NCBI RefSeq assembly: GCF_963676475.1
Contig: NZ_OY781106.1
Location: forward strand, 558,001 to 622,000
DNA from: an uncultured Celeribacter sp.
GTDB lineage: Bacteria; Pseudomonadota; Alphaproteobacteria; Rhodobacterales; Rhodobacteraceae
Direction: 5' to 3'
DNA: 64,000 nucleotides
In this document: in pieces, positions 1 to 8,787 of the stretch
How the letters are laid out: every line of letters begins with the position of its first letter
Position numbering within the stretch: the first letter of the stretch is position 1
Translations under genes and position numbers: made by a program
The notes under the pieces: model-generated
Told to the model about the DNA's origin: nothing
Seen by the model: only the letters and a program-made list of their open reading frames with translations
Database searches by the model: none

Positions 1-1473
1 GTTCTGGGGGGCGACGGGCGCTATTTCAACGAACGCGCCGCCCAGGTGATCCTGCGCATGGCGGCGGCCAATGGCGCGAAAAAGGTCATCATCGGCCAGA
101 ATGCGCTTTTGTCCACGCCGGCGGCCTCGAACCTCATTCGCACGCGCGGCACGGACGGTGGCATCATCATGTCCGCCTCGCACAACCCCGGCGGGCCGAC
201 CGAAGATTTCGGCGTCAAGTTCAACACCGCGAACGGTGGGCCGGCGGCGGAGAATATCACCCAGCGCATTTTCGAAGAGACGCAGAGCATGCGCGAATAT
301 GCGATCTGCGAGGCGCAGGATGTCGACCTCTCGACGCTTGGCACCTCGACCATGTTCGGCATGGAGATCGAAGTGATCGACCCGGTGGCGGATTACCATC
401 TGATGATGGAAGAAATCTTTGATTTCGAAGCGATCCGCGATCTGTTTGCCTCGGGTTTCACCCTGCGGTTCGACGCCATGCATGCGGTCACCGGGCCCTA
501 TGCGAAAGCGATTTTGGAAGGCTCTCTGGGTGCGCCCGAGGGATCGGTCGTCAACGCCGTGCCCTCGCCGGACTTTGGCGGCGGTCACCCGGACCCGAAC
601 CCGATCTGGGCCAAAGAGCTGATGGATTTGATGTTCTCGTCGGATGCACCCGACTTTGGCGCGGCCTCGGACGGCGACGGCGACCGCAACATGATCGTGG
701 GCCGCAACGCCTATGTGACGCCCTCGGACAGCCTCGCCGTTCTGGCCGCCAACGCCGCTTTGGTGCCGGGCTACAAGGACGGGCTCAAGGGCGTGGCGCG
801 CTCCATGCCGACGTCCCGCGCGTTGGACCGTGTGGCCCATGCCGCCGGGATCGAATGCTATGAGACGCCGACGGGGTGGAAGTTCTTCGGCAACCTTCTG
901 GACGCAGGGCGCGCGACGCTTTGTGGCGAGGAAAGTGCCGGAACCGGCTCGGATCACGTGCGCGAAAAGGACGGGCTTTGGGCCGTTTTGTTTTGGCTCA
1001 ATGTATTGGCCGTCCGGGATCAATCTGTGGCGGAGATGATGGCCGATCACTGGGCCAAATTCGGCCGCAACTACTATTCGCGCCACGATTACGAGGCTGT
1101 GGACAGTGACGCCGCCAATGGCTTGATGAACGCGCTACGCAGTCGCTTGCCGAACCTGCCGGGGCGGGAAATCGAGGGGATGACCATCGAGACCGCCGAT
1201 GAGTTCGCCTATGACGATCCGGTCGATGGCTCGCGCTCCGAAGGCCAAGGCATTCGCATCCTCTTCACCGACGGCGGGCGCATCGTGTTCCGCCTGTCGG
1301 GCACGGGCACCGAGGGTGCGACGATCCGGGTCTATCTGGAGAGGGTCGAAACCAAGGCGGCGGCGCTGCAGGACAATCCGCAGAACGCGCTGTCGGGGAT
1401 CATTTCGGCGGCGGATAATCTGGCGGAAATTCGCAGCCGCACGGGCCGGAATGCGCCCGATGTGATCACCTGA
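1..1473 (+). CDS. pgm: Phosphoglucomutase, 5'-truncated by window edge
   Basis: Alpha-D-glucose phosphate-specific phosphoglucomutase, which interconverts glucose-1-phosphate and glucose-6-phosphate in the cytoplasm and links glycolysis to glycogen and cell-envelope sugar synthesis. The reading frame is open from base 1, so the N-terminus (roughly 50 residues by comparison with the usual ~545) lies outside the window; 490 residues are visible. Visible signatures are the phosphoserine loop SASHNPGGP, the magnesium loop DGDGDR, the sugar-specificity loop GEESAG followed by GSDHVREKDG, and the C-terminal phosphate-binding RLSGTGTEGA. A hairpin with a T-run follows the stop codon. Nothing looks damaged apart from the window cut. 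Confidence 0.95.
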   Translation, partial: VLGGDGRYFNERAAQVILRMAAANGAKKVIIGQNALLSTPAASNLIRTRGTDGGIIMSASHNPGGPTEDFGVKFNTANGGPAAENITQRIFEETQSMREYAICEAQDVDLSTLGTSTMFGMEIEVIDPVADYHLMMEEIFDFEAIRDLFASGFTLRFDAMHAVTGPYAKAILEGSLGAPEGSVVNAVPSPDFGGGHPDPNPIWAKELMDLMFSSDAPDFGAASDGDGDRNMIVGRNAYVTPSDSLAVLAANAALVPGYKDGLKGVARSMPTSRALDRVAHAAGIECYETPTGWKFFGNLLDAGRATLCGEESAGTGSDHVREKDGLWAVLFWLNVLAVRDQSVAEMMADHWAKFGRNYYSRHDYEAVDSDAANGLMNALRSRLPNLPGREIEGMTIETADEFAYDDPVDGSRSEGQGIRILFTDGGRIVFRLSGTGTEGATIRVYLERVETKAAALQDNPQNALSGIISAADNLAEIRSRTGRNAPDVIT

Positions 1474-1496
1474 GCTTTGTCTCAGAGGAATATGAA

Positions 1497-1524
1497 AGCC
1501 GGGGCGCATTGCCTCGGCTTTTTT
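1497..1524 (+). terminator. Intrinsic terminator after pgm
   Basis: GCCGGGG and CCTCGGC arms (one mismatch) are separated by a short loop and followed by six Ts. It sits 24 bases past the pgm stop and just before the 3' end of the convergent mntH gene, so it ends pgm transcription. Confidence 0.7.
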
Positions 1525-1532
1525 GCGCGCGT

Positions 1533-2876
1533 TCAATTCGCAAGGAAGGGGATGGGTAGACCGAAGGTCTCGGCCAACAACACGAAGTTGAGGCCCAAGA
1601 CCGCGCAGGCGCCCAAGACGGCCAGCACGCGCAACACCGGCCCGATCCGAAACGCCCCCATCACGTCGCGACGCGCCGAGAAATACAAAAGCGCCAGCAT
1701 CGGTACGGGCAGGGCGATGGACAGAACCACCTGCGACATGACCAAGGCCTCGGTGGCGTTCACCCCCATGGCGACCACGGCAAAGGCCGGGATCATGGTG
1801 ATCAGGCGTCTGAGCCAGATCGGGATACGGATGTGCAGAAAGCCCTGCATGATCATTTGACCCGCCATGGTGCCGACAACGGACGAAGAAATCCCCGAGG
1901 CAATCAGCGAGGTCAGGAAAATCGCGGCGGCCGCCGCGCCCAAAAGCGGCGTGAGCGTGTGATAGGCGGTTTCGATCTCGGCCACCTCGGAATGGCCTTG
2001 GTGAAAGGCGCTGGCGGCCATCATCACCATGGCCATATTGACCATGCCCGCGACGGCGAGGGCCAGAACGACCTCGGTGTTGGAATAGCTCAACACGCGC
2101 CGCCGGTCAGTGTCGTCCCGCATCACGGCGCGCGACTGCGTCAGACCGGAGTGCAGGTAGATCGCATGGGGCATCACGGTCGCGCCGATGATGCCGACGG
2201 CGATGGTCAGCGCCGCCGCATCGGGCAGATTTGGCGTCACAAGACCGGTCGCCGTGGCGCCCCAGTCGATGGGGGCGATGAGGATTTCGGCGAGATAACA
2301 GAGGCCAATGAGGCCGACCATGGCGCCGATGATCAACTCCATCGGGCGAAAGCCACGGCCCTCGAAAATCAGGATGCCATAGGTCACGATTGCGGTGATG
2401 CCCATGCCGACGATCAGCGGCAGGTTGAACAACAGCGCAAGCCCGATGGCGCCGCCCAGGAATTCCGCGAGATCGGTGGCCATGGCGGCCACCTCGCTCA
2501 CCGCCCACATCACCCAGACCAGAGGCCGGGGCAGGTGGTCGCGGGACAGTTCGGCGAGGTTCTTGCCGGTGACGATGCCCAAACGCGCGGAGAGCGCCTG
2601 AAACAGCATGGCGATGAGGTTGGCGAGGAGCACGACCCACAGAAGCGTATAGCCATAACCCGCGCCGGCCTGAATGTTCGTCGCGTAATTTCCGGGGTCC
2701 ATATAGGCGACAGAGGCGATGATCGCGGGACCGGCAAAGAGCAACCGGCTGCGCCAGCCGTGGCGCTGACCGGTGAGCACGGCGGTGATACCGCTTTGGG
2801 TTCTGCGCGTCAGGTCTTGGCGGCTTGAGCTTTGCCGGGCTGCGTTTTGGCGTGTCGCGTTTTGCATTGGACTCAC
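1533..2876 (-). CDS. mntH: Nramp-family Mn2+/H+ symporter MntH
   Basis: Proton-coupled manganese (and possibly iron) importer of the inner membrane, 447 residues, about eleven hydrophobic segments. The hallmark metal-binding motifs are present: DPGNY in the first transmembrane helix and MPH (VMPHAIYLHS) in helix six. The first ~25 residues are polar and rich in Gln, Arg and Ser, possibly an over-long start. It is divergent from a MntR-type regulator (2963) with two overlapping palindromes in the 86-base gap, so manganese-dependent repression is likely. Family assignment is firm; the exact metal preference is inferred from the linked regulator. Confidence 0.92.
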   Translation of the reverse strand: MSPMQNATRQNAARQSSSRQDLTRRTQSGITAVLTGQRHGWRSRLLFAGPAIIASVAYMDPGNYATNIQAGAGYGYTLLWVVLLANLIAMLFQALSARLGIVTGKNLAELSRDHLPRPLVWVMWAVSEVAAMATDLAEFLGGAIGLALLFNLPLIVGMGITAIVTYGILIFEGRGFRPMELIIGAMVGLIGLCYLAEILIAPIDWGATATGLVTPNLPDAAALTIAVGIIGATVMPHAIYLHSGLTQSRAVMRDDTDRRRVLSYSNTEVVLALAVAGMVNMAMVMMAASAFHQGHSEVAEIETAYHTLTPLLGAAAAAIFLTSLIASGISSSVVGTMAGQMIMQGFLHIRIPIWLRRLITMIPAFAVVAMGVNATEALVMSQVVLSIALPVPMLALLYFSARRDVMGAFRIGPVLRVLAVLGACAVLGLNFVLLAETFGLPIPFLAN

Positions 2877-2887
2877 ATCTATTGCCT

Positions 2888-2914
2888 TATAGATGATCTA
2901 TAGCCTATGCTATA
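2888..2914. promoter_or_regulatory. Twin overlapping palindromes, probable MntR operator
   Basis: TATAGATGATCTATA (2888-2902) is a perfect palindrome around a central G. TATAGCCTATGCTATA (2899-2914) has perfect six-base arms, and the two share the four bases TATA. The second resembles the ATAGC/GCTAT core of enterobacterial MntR boxes. They lie between mntH and mntR and could serve both promoters. Assignment to this MntR is inference. Confidence 0.6.
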
Positions 2915-2962
2915 TTTAAATCAATCGAAGTTTTCTCAGGCGCAGCAAAAGGAGAGAGGGCG

Positions 2963-3373
2963 ATGACAGAGGTGGAGCAGGCGGATCGCTTTGCCCGCGC
3001 GCGGGAGGCGCAGTCCGTGGCCCTCGTCGAGGATTACGTCGAGATGATCGGCGATCTGATCGCGGAGCTGGGCGAGGCGCGGGTGGCGGACATCGCCGAA
3101 CGCATGGGCGTGGCGCAACCGACCGCGACCAAGGCGATTGCGCGCCTCAAACGCGACGGCTTTGCCACCTCGCGGCCTTATCGCGGCGTGTTCCTGACCG
3201 AAGAGGGCGCAGAGCTGGCCGAGCGCGTGCGGGCGCGGCACCGCACCGTGGTGGCGCTTTTGGTGGCGGTGGGGGTGCCCGAGGAGGTGGCGGAATTGGA
3301 TGCCGAAGGGATCGAACATCACGTCTCAGAGCAATCTCTCAAAGCCTTCGAAGACTTCTTGGAAAGCCAATAA
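2963..3373 (+). CDS. mntR: MntR-type manganese-responsive transcriptional repressor
   Basis: DtxR/MntR-family metalloregulator of 136 residues. An N-terminal winged helix-turn-helix (about residues 14-75, with RVADIAERMGVAQPTATKAI as the recognition region) is followed by a metal-binding/dimerisation domain rich in His and Glu (RVRARHRTVV, then EGIEHHVSEQS). There is no C-terminal SH3-like domain, as usual for the short MntR branch. With Mn2+ bound it should repress the divergent mntH through the palindromes at 2888-2914. The ATG at 2963 follows an AGGAGAGAGG ribosome-binding site. The family is clear; Mn2+ as effector is inferred from the mntH linkage. Confidence 0.88.
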   Translation: MTEVEQADRFARAREAQSVALVEDYVEMIGDLIAELGEARVADIAERMGVAQPTATKAIARLKRDGFATSRPYRGVFLTEEGAELAERVRARHRTVVALLVAVGVPEEVAELDAEGIEHHVSEQSLKAFEDFLESQ

Positions 3374-3392
3374 TCAGAAGGTCGGAAACGAA

Positions 3393-3419
3393 AAAGGCCG
3401 GGCATCACGCCCGGCCTTT
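3393..3419. terminator. Bidirectional terminator between mntR and RND transporter
   Basis: Perfect 11-base arms AAAGGCCGGGC and GCCCGGCCTTT with a five-base loop, A-rich on one side and T-rich on the other. It lies between two convergent genes and can serve both strands. Confidence 0.85.
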
Positions 3420-3437
3420 CACTGTTTGTGGTGCGGA

Positions 3438-6400
3438 TCAGGCCGCTTTCTTGTTGCCGCCGAAGATCTTGAAGATGATCACGAAGAACAGCGGCACGAA
3501 GAGGATGCCCAGAACCGTGCCGGTGATGGTGCCGCCGAGCACGGCCGCACCCACGGCCATCCGGCCCCCGGCGCCCGCGCCCGTGGACAGAACCAGCGGC
3601 ACAACGCCCAAAGAGAAGGCCATGGAGGTCATGACGATCGGGCGGAAACGCTGTTTCGCGGCGGTCAGCACGGCCTCGAGGAGCGGCGTTCCGGCGTCGA
3701 CCTGTTCGCGGGCGAACTCGACGATCAGAATAGCGTTCTTGCCGGTCAGACCGATCACGGTCAAAAGACCCACCTGGAAGAACACACCGTTCTGGAAGCC
3801 GAAATGCCAGGCGGTGAAGAGCGTGCCCAAAATCCCCACCGGCATGGCGAGCATGACCGAGAAGGGGATCGCCCAGCTTTCATAAAGCGCCGCGAGACAG
3901 AAGAAGATCGCCGCCAAAGAGAGCATGTAGAGCATCGGCGCTTGCGAGCCGGATTCACGTTCTTCGAGCGACAGACCGGTCCAGGCCACGGCAAAGTTGC
4001 CGGGGATTTGCGCCACGAGGCTCTCGATTTCCGCCATGGCTTCGCCGGTGGACACACCCGGAGCAGGGGAGCCCTGAATCTGCATCGACGGCGTGCCGTT
4101 GTAGCGGTTCAGACCCTGCGGACCGTAGATCCAGCGCTCGGAGGTGAAGTTCGAGAACGGCACCAACTCGCCCGACGAGTTGCGGACGCGCCATTTTTGC
4201 AAATCGCTCGGGGTGGCGCGGGAATCCGGTTCACCCTGAACATAAACGCGTTTGGTGCGGCCCTGGTCGTTGAAGTCGTTGACGTAGGAGCCCGCCATGG
4301 CGATCGACAGCGTGTTGCCGACCTCGGAGGGGTTGACCCCCATGGCACCCGCCGCACGCCAGTCGATGTCGAGTTTGAACTGGGTCGCATCCTCCTGGCC
4401 CGAAGGACGCACCGAGGCAATCAGCGGGCTTTGTGTCGCCATGCCCAAAAGCATGTTGCGGGCTTCCAGAAGTTGTTCATGGCTCTGACCGGCCGGGGCC
4501 TGAAGATAAAAGTCAAAGCCCGAGACGTTGCCCAGTTCGATCACCGCAGGCGGCACGATGGGGAAGGCCATGGCCTCTTGGATGCCCATCATCGCCGGGA
4601 AGGCGCGGCCCGCAATGGCCTGTACGGATTGCTGGGCCTCGGGGCGTTCTTCCCAGTTCTTGAGCCGGACAAAGGCGAGACCGTTGTTCTGTCCCACACC
4701 GGAGAAGGAGAAGCCGACGACGGAGAAGACCGAGTCCACATTGTCGTTCTCGGCGGAGAGGAAATAGTCGCGGATCTGGTCTGTCGCGGCCTGAGTGTTC
4801 TCTGCGGTCGAGCCCGAGGGACCCTGAACGAGCGCCAACATGATGCCCTGATCTTCGTCCGGCAGGAACCCCGTGGGGGTTTGCATGAACAGCCAGACGA
4901 TGCCACCGCCCATGAGGGCGTAGACCGCCACCATACGCAGCGGACGGCGGATAATGTACCCGACCGTGCCGCCGTAGCCGAGGGAGAGTTTGTCGAAGGC
5001 CTTGTTGAACCAGCCGAACGGACCGCGCGCCGTGTGATGCACGTCCTTGCCGCGCAGAAGCGTCGCACAAAGCGCGGGCGTCAGGGTCAAGGCCACCAGA
5101 ACGGAGAGCATCATCGCGGAGACGATGGTGATCGAGAACTGGCGATAGATCACGCCGGTGGAGCCGCCGAAGAAGGCCATGGGCACGAACACTGCGGAGA
5201 GCACCAATGCGATGCCGACGAGGGCGCCGGTGATCTGGCCCATGGATTTCTTGGTGGCTTCACGAGGACCGAGGCCTTCCTCTTCCATGATGCGTTCGAC
5301 GTTTTCCACCACAACGATGGCGTCATCGACCAAAAGACCGATGGCGAGCACCATGGCGAGCATGGTGAGCACGTTGATGGTAAAGCCGAAGGCCGCGAGG
5401 ATGGCGAAGGTGCCAAGGATAACCACCGGCACGGCGAGCGTCGGGATGAGCGTCGCGCGGAGGTTTTGCAGGAACAGAAGCATCACGAAGAACACCAGAA
5501 CGATGGCTTCGATCAGGGTTTTCTGTACCTCGTGAATCGAGATTTCGATGAAGGGCGTGGTGTCGTAGGGGATCACATAGGTCATGCCCTCGGGGAAATA
5601 TTGGGCATATTCTTCGATCTTTTCCCGCACGCGATGCGAGGTGTCGAGCGCGTTGGCGCCGGGTGCCAACTGGATCGCCATGCCGGAGGCCGGTTTGCCG
5701 TTAAATTCCGCAATGGTCATGTAGTTTTCCGCGCCAACTTCGACACGGGCCACATCTTCGAGCAACACAAGCCCGCCGTTCTGTTCCGAGCGCAGGATGA
5801 TGTTGCGGAAATCTTCCGGGGTCTCCAGCAGGGACTGCGCCGTAAGCGTCGCGGTAAAGGCCTGACCGTCGGGCGAGGGCAAGGAGCCGAAAGAGCCAGC
5901 GGAAATCTGGGCGTTATAGCCGGAGATTGCACCGGTCACATCCGTCGGCGTCATGTCAAACGCGGCAAGTTTCGACGGATCGAGCCAGATGCGCATCGCG
6001 TATTTCGCGCCGAACACCTGTGTGCCGCCCACGCCTTCGATCCGGCTGAAGGCATCCACGAGGTTGGAGTTGAGATAATCCGACAGGTCGGACTGGTCCA
6101 TGCTGCCGTCTTCGGAAATCACACCGATCACCATCAGGAAGCCAGCGGAAGATTTCTCCACCGTCACGCCTTGGCGCTGCACCGCGTCGGGCAAGAGCGC
6201 CGTGGCCTGTGACAGTTTGTTCTGCACCTGCACCTGCGCGATGTCCGGGTCGGTCCCGGTTTCAAACGTCAGCGTGATCGAGGCCGAGCCTGAGGAGGTC
6301 GAGCTGGAGGACATGTAGCGCATGCCGTCCAGACCCGTCATCTGTTGCTCGATGATCTGAGTCACGGTGTTCGCCACGGTTTCCGCCGACGCCCCCGGGT

Positions 6401-6545
6401 AGGCGGCGCTGACGGAAACGGAGGGCGGCGCGATCTGCGGATATTGCGCCACGGGCAGGGTGAAGATCGACAGCAGCCCGACCCCCATGATCAGGATGGA
6501 AATCACCCAGGCAAAGACCGGGCGGTCGATGAAAAAGCGGGCCAT
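3438..6545 (-). CDS. RND-family (AcrB/MexB-type HAE1) efflux transporter
   Basis: Inner-membrane proton/drug antiporter of the hydrophobe/amphiphile efflux class, 1035 residues, the usual length for AcrB-like proteins. It keeps the paired aspartates in the fourth helix (GLLVDDAIVVVEN, near residue 405) and the lysine of helix ten (GLTGKNAILIVEFA), which form the proton relay, plus two large periplasmic loops. It should trimerise and work with the adaptor encoded just upstream (6565-7740, 19 bases away). No outer-membrane channel gene is in the operon, so a TolC-like protein must come from elsewhere. Probably repressed by the divergent TetR protein. Substrates cannot be told from sequence. Confidence 0.94.
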   Translation of the reverse strand: MARFFIDRPVFAWVISILIMGVGLLSIFTLPVAQYPQIAPPSVSVSAAYPGASAETVANTVTQIIEQQMTGLDGMRYMSSSSTSSGSASITLTFETGTDPDIAQVQVQNKLSQATALLPDAVQRQGVTVEKSSAGFLMVIGVISEDGSMDQSDLSDYLNSNLVDAFSRIEGVGGTQVFGAKYAMRIWLDPSKLAAFDMTPTDVTGAISGYNAQISAGSFGSLPSPDGQAFTATLTAQSLLETPEDFRNIILRSEQNGGLVLLEDVARVEVGAENYMTIAEFNGKPASGMAIQLAPGANALDTSHRVREKIEEYAQYFPEGMTYVIPYDTTPFIEISIHEVQKTLIEAIVLVFFVMLLFLQNLRATLIPTLAVPVVILGTFAILAAFGFTINVLTMLAMVLAIGLLVDDAIVVVENVERIMEEEGLGPREATKKSMGQITGALVGIALVLSAVFVPMAFFGGSTGVIYRQFSITIVSAMMLSVLVALTLTPALCATLLRGKDVHHTARGPFGWFNKAFDKLSLGYGGTVGYIIRRPLRMVAVYALMGGGIVWLFMQTPTGFLPDEDQGIMLALVQGPSGSTAENTQAATDQIRDYFLSAENDNVDSVFSVVGFSFSGVGQNNGLAFVRLKNWEERPEAQQSVQAIAGRAFPAMMGIQEAMAFPIVPPAVIELGNVSGFDFYLQAPAGQSHEQLLEARNMLLGMATQSPLIASVRPSGQEDATQFKLDIDWRAAGAMGVNPSEVGNTLSIAMAGSYVNDFNDQGRTKRVYVQGEPDSRATPSDLQKWRVRNSSGELVPFSNFTSERWIYGPQGLNRYNGTPSMQIQGSPAPGVSTGEAMAEIESLVAQIPGNFAVAWTGLSLEERESGSQAPMLYMLSLAAIFFCLAALYESWAIPFSVMLAMPVGILGTLFTAWHFGFQNGVFFQVGLLTVIGLTGKNAILIVEFAREQVDAGTPLLEAVLTAAKQRFRPIVMTSMAFSLGVVPLVLSTGAGAGGRMAVGAAVLGGTITGTVLGILFVPLFFVIIFKIFGGNKKAA

Positions 6546-6564
6546 GAGAGGTCCTTTCTAGGGA

Positions 6565-7740
6565 TCAGTTGTTCGAGGCGTCGGCGTTGTCAGCCGCGCC
6601 TTCGGAGGAGGCCTGTTCCTGTGGCGCCACGGTGGCGCCCGGAGCGGCTTTTTGCAGACCGGCCACGATCACCCGGTCGCCTGCGGAGACACCTTCGGTG
6701 ACCACCCAATTCGCGCCCTGATCGCTCACCACGTCCAGAATGCGCTGTTCGACCACGTTCTCGGCATTCACCACCAAGGCCATCGGACGGCCGCGACGAT
6801 CACGGCTGACGGCCTGTTGCGGGACGAGCACGGCATTGGGCACAACGCCTTGCGGCATTTCGACCTGAACATACATGCCGGGCAACAGGAAATGCTCCGG
6901 GTTCGGAAAGGACAGGCGCAGCACGGTCGTGCCGGTATCCTCGTTCACATAGGGCTCGGCGGCGGACAGTTCGCCGTGGAACTCGTAGCTTTCGCCATCG
7001 GAGAGCGTCAGAGACACTCTTTCGTCAAAGTCCTCGACCGTATCCATGTTGGAACCGCTCCGGCGCCAGCGCAGGATGTCTGCGGCGGCCTGGGTCACGT
7101 CCACATAGATCGGATCGAGCGCCCGGATCGTGGTCAGGGCGCTGGCCTGACCGGCGGTGACCAGTGCGCCTTGGGTGATTTCACTAAAGCCCGTGACGCC
7201 GGAGATCGGCGCGCGGATCTGCGTGCGGTCCAGGTCGATTTCGGCCGACAACAGGTTGGCTTCGGCCACTTTCACTGCGGCTGCGGCGGAATCTCGGGCG
7301 GCGATGGCGCTGTCGAGGTTCTGCTGGGAGACAACATTGCGGGTGCGCAGTTCCTCTTGGCGGTTGTATTCGATCTCCGCCGATTTCAGCGCGGCCTTGG
7401 CCTGAGCGAGACTGGCTTCCGCCACGGCTTTTTGCGCCTCATAGGTGGCGGCGTCGATCTGATAAAGCGGATCGCCCTCGGAGACCGTGCTGCCCTCCTG
7501 GAACAGGCGCGATTGGATGATGCCACTGACCTGCGGGCGCACTTCGGCCGACGACGAGGCGGCGACACGGCCCGGCAGCGGCGCCGACAGCGTCACATCC
7601 TTGGCCTCCAGCGTCACGACGGTCACGGGGCTTGGCGGCGGGCCATCCTGTGCCAGCACGGGCGCGGCCATGGCGAGAGCCTGGGTGAGAGCGAGAACAG
7701 GGAGCGTCCGGCGCAAAAAGGATAGGTGAGGGCTGTGCAT
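6565..7740 (-). CDS. RND efflux periplasmic adaptor (membrane fusion protein, AcrA/MexA-type)
   Basis: Periplasmic adaptor joining the RND pump to an outer-membrane channel, 391 residues. A signal peptide (about residues 1-30, ending near VLAQ) lacks an obvious lipobox cysteine. It is followed by a biotinyl-lipoyl half domain (ASSSAEVRPQVSG), a long alpha-helical hairpin (about 100-170, Ala/Glu/Gln-rich, including RNVVSQQNLDSA), the second lipoyl half (RTQIRAPISGVTG), a beta-barrel and a C-terminal membrane-proximal domain. The C-terminal tail is acidic and Ala/Ser-rich. First gene of the pump operon, divergent from the TetR gene at 7962. Confidence 0.92.
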   Translation of the reverse strand: MHSPHLSFLRRTLPVLALTQALAMAAPVLAQDGPPPSPVTVVTLEAKDVTLSAPLPGRVAASSSAEVRPQVSGIIQSRLFQEGSTVSEGDPLYQIDAATYEAQKAVAEASLAQAKAALKSAEIEYNRQEELRTRNVVSQQNLDSAIAARDSAAAAVKVAEANLLSAEIDLDRTQIRAPISGVTGFSEITQGALVTAGQASALTTIRALDPIYVDVTQAAADILRWRRSGSNMDTVEDFDERVSLTLSDGESYEFHGELSAAEPYVNEDTGTTVLRLSFPNPEHFLLPGMYVQVEMPQGVVPNAVLVPQQAVSRDRRGRPMALVVNAENVVEQRILDVVSDQGANWVVTEGVSAGDRVIVAGLQKAAPGATVAPQEQASSEGAADNADASNN

Positions 7741-7817
7741 GAGGGTCTCCGACGAAAACAGCCCGGCCTATAAGAGACCGGGGGAGGGAAAGCGGGCGTA
7801 GGGCCCGGCGAATTCTA

Positions 7818-7850
7818 TGACATTTTGATATGTCAAACGTGCGTCATATC
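7818..7850. promoter_or_regulatory. Overlapping inverted repeats in pump/TetR divergent promoter
   Basis: TGACAT-n6-ATGTCA spans 7818-7835 and GATATG-n12-CATATC spans 7827-7850. Both have perfect six-base arms and overlap each other in an AT-rich stretch between the divergent pump operon and its TetR-family gene. This is the likely operator for that regulator; binding is inferred. Confidence 0.55.
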
Positions 7851-7961
7851 TTGATTTGCGAGTTGTGCTTGAATTTCGATTAAAGAAACCCGATAGTTTT
7901 GTAAAGTGGCGCAACGGCCTGTTGCTGTGCGCCACCGCTCAATGGTTGTGGGATGAAGTAG

Positions 7962-8666
7962 ATGGCGAAAAAACAGGCATCACTTGGGGGATCTGGTTGT
8001 GAAACTGGCACGCCTGCCACGCGGCGGCGCGGGCGTCCGGTGCAGATGGATATGACCGCGCGCGAGGAGCGCATCCTTGATGCTGCAAGTTCGCTTTTGA
8101 CCGAAGGTGGGTTTGATCATGTCACAATGGCCGCGATCGCACGCCGTGCCGGCATGTCGAAACGGACGCTTTATGAACATTTCGATGGTCATGAGGCGCT
8201 TTTGGGGCGGGTGATTTCGCGGATGGGCGAACGGATTTTCCGTCCACTTCAGCCGGAAGACGAAGGCCGGTCCCTGACCGAGAGGTTGCAGATTTTGTTG
8301 ACCCTGAACAAACCGCCGGGGGCCGAAAACAGCAAGCTGGAGTTCCTGCGCACCCTGATCGCGCGGGCGCAGACCTATCCCGTGTTGTCGCGACAATTGC
8401 TTGAAAACGGGCGGGGGCGGTTGATCGGCCATGTCTCCGAAGAGCTGGCCCGCGCCATCGAGGCGGGCGAGATCGAACTTGCGCCCGACTCTGCCACGCT
8501 TGCTGCGGAAATGTTGGTTAATTTGACCTTCGAGGACCCGGTGCCTCGGCTGTTGCTCTGCGCCGAGTGTGATGCCTCGCCCGAAGAAATGGCACAGCGC
8601 CGCGATCTGGCGATTTCGCTGTTTCTCCACGGCTGTGGTGCGAAAAACTTGGGCGCTTCTGACTGA
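7962..8666 (+). CDS. TetR/AcrR-family transcriptional regulator
   Basis: Probable repressor of the divergent RND pump operon, 234 residues. A basic N-terminal tail rich in Gly and Arg is followed by the TetR helix-turn-helix (about residues 28-75: EERILDAASSLL, then MAAIARRAGMSKRTLYEHF) and a helical ligand/dimer domain that resembles no specific subfamily by eye. The start is supported only by a modest purine-rich stretch. The AcrR-type role is inferred from the divergent position and the palindromes at 7818-7850. Confidence 0.88.
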   Translation: MAKKQASLGGSGCETGTPATRRRGRPVQMDMTAREERILDAASSLLTEGGFDHVTMAAIARRAGMSKRTLYEHFDGHEALLGRVISRMGERIFRPLQPEDEGRSLTERLQILLTLNKPPGAENSKLEFLRTLIARAQTYPVLSRQLLENGRGRLIGHVSEELARAIEAGEIELAPDSATLAAEMLVNLTFEDPVPRLLLCAECDASPEEMAQRRDLAISLFLHGCGAKNLGASD

Positions 8667-8737
8667 AAATGAGGCAGGCGGCGTTGCGCGACGGCACATC
8701 TGCCGAAATCGCGGGCCTTTGCCGTCTCGCGCGGTAA

Positions 8738-8787
8738 GGTCTCGTGACGGACGACAGAGACCAGACATGACACGAGACCAGAGATGA
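8738..8787 (+). promoter_or_regulatory. eutB leader: inverted repeat, tandem repeat and overlapping mini-ORF
   Basis: GGTCTCGTG (8738-8746) is perfectly complementary to CACGAGACC (8771-8779), and its GGTCTC part could instead pair with GAGACC at 8757-8762. GAGACCAGA occurs twice, 17 bases apart, each time followed by ATGA. The first ATG (8767) opens a six-codon frame whose TGA overlaps the eutB ATG. A role in translation control of eutB is possible but only inferred. Confidence 0.35.

Noticed and set aside
1833..2828. 331-residue open frame on the plus strand
   Set aside because: Antisense shadow of mntH, with a composition rich in His, Gly and Arg that fits no protein family.
3300..6212. 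970-residue open frame on the plus strand
   Set aside because: It is the antisense of the RND transporter gene and has a His/Arg/Glu-rich low-complexity composition without family motifs. The minus strand has all AcrB signatures.
8667..8783. Cobalamin riboswitch upstream of eutB
   Set aside because: The gap is only 117 bases and lacks the B12-box and the long multi-stem core.
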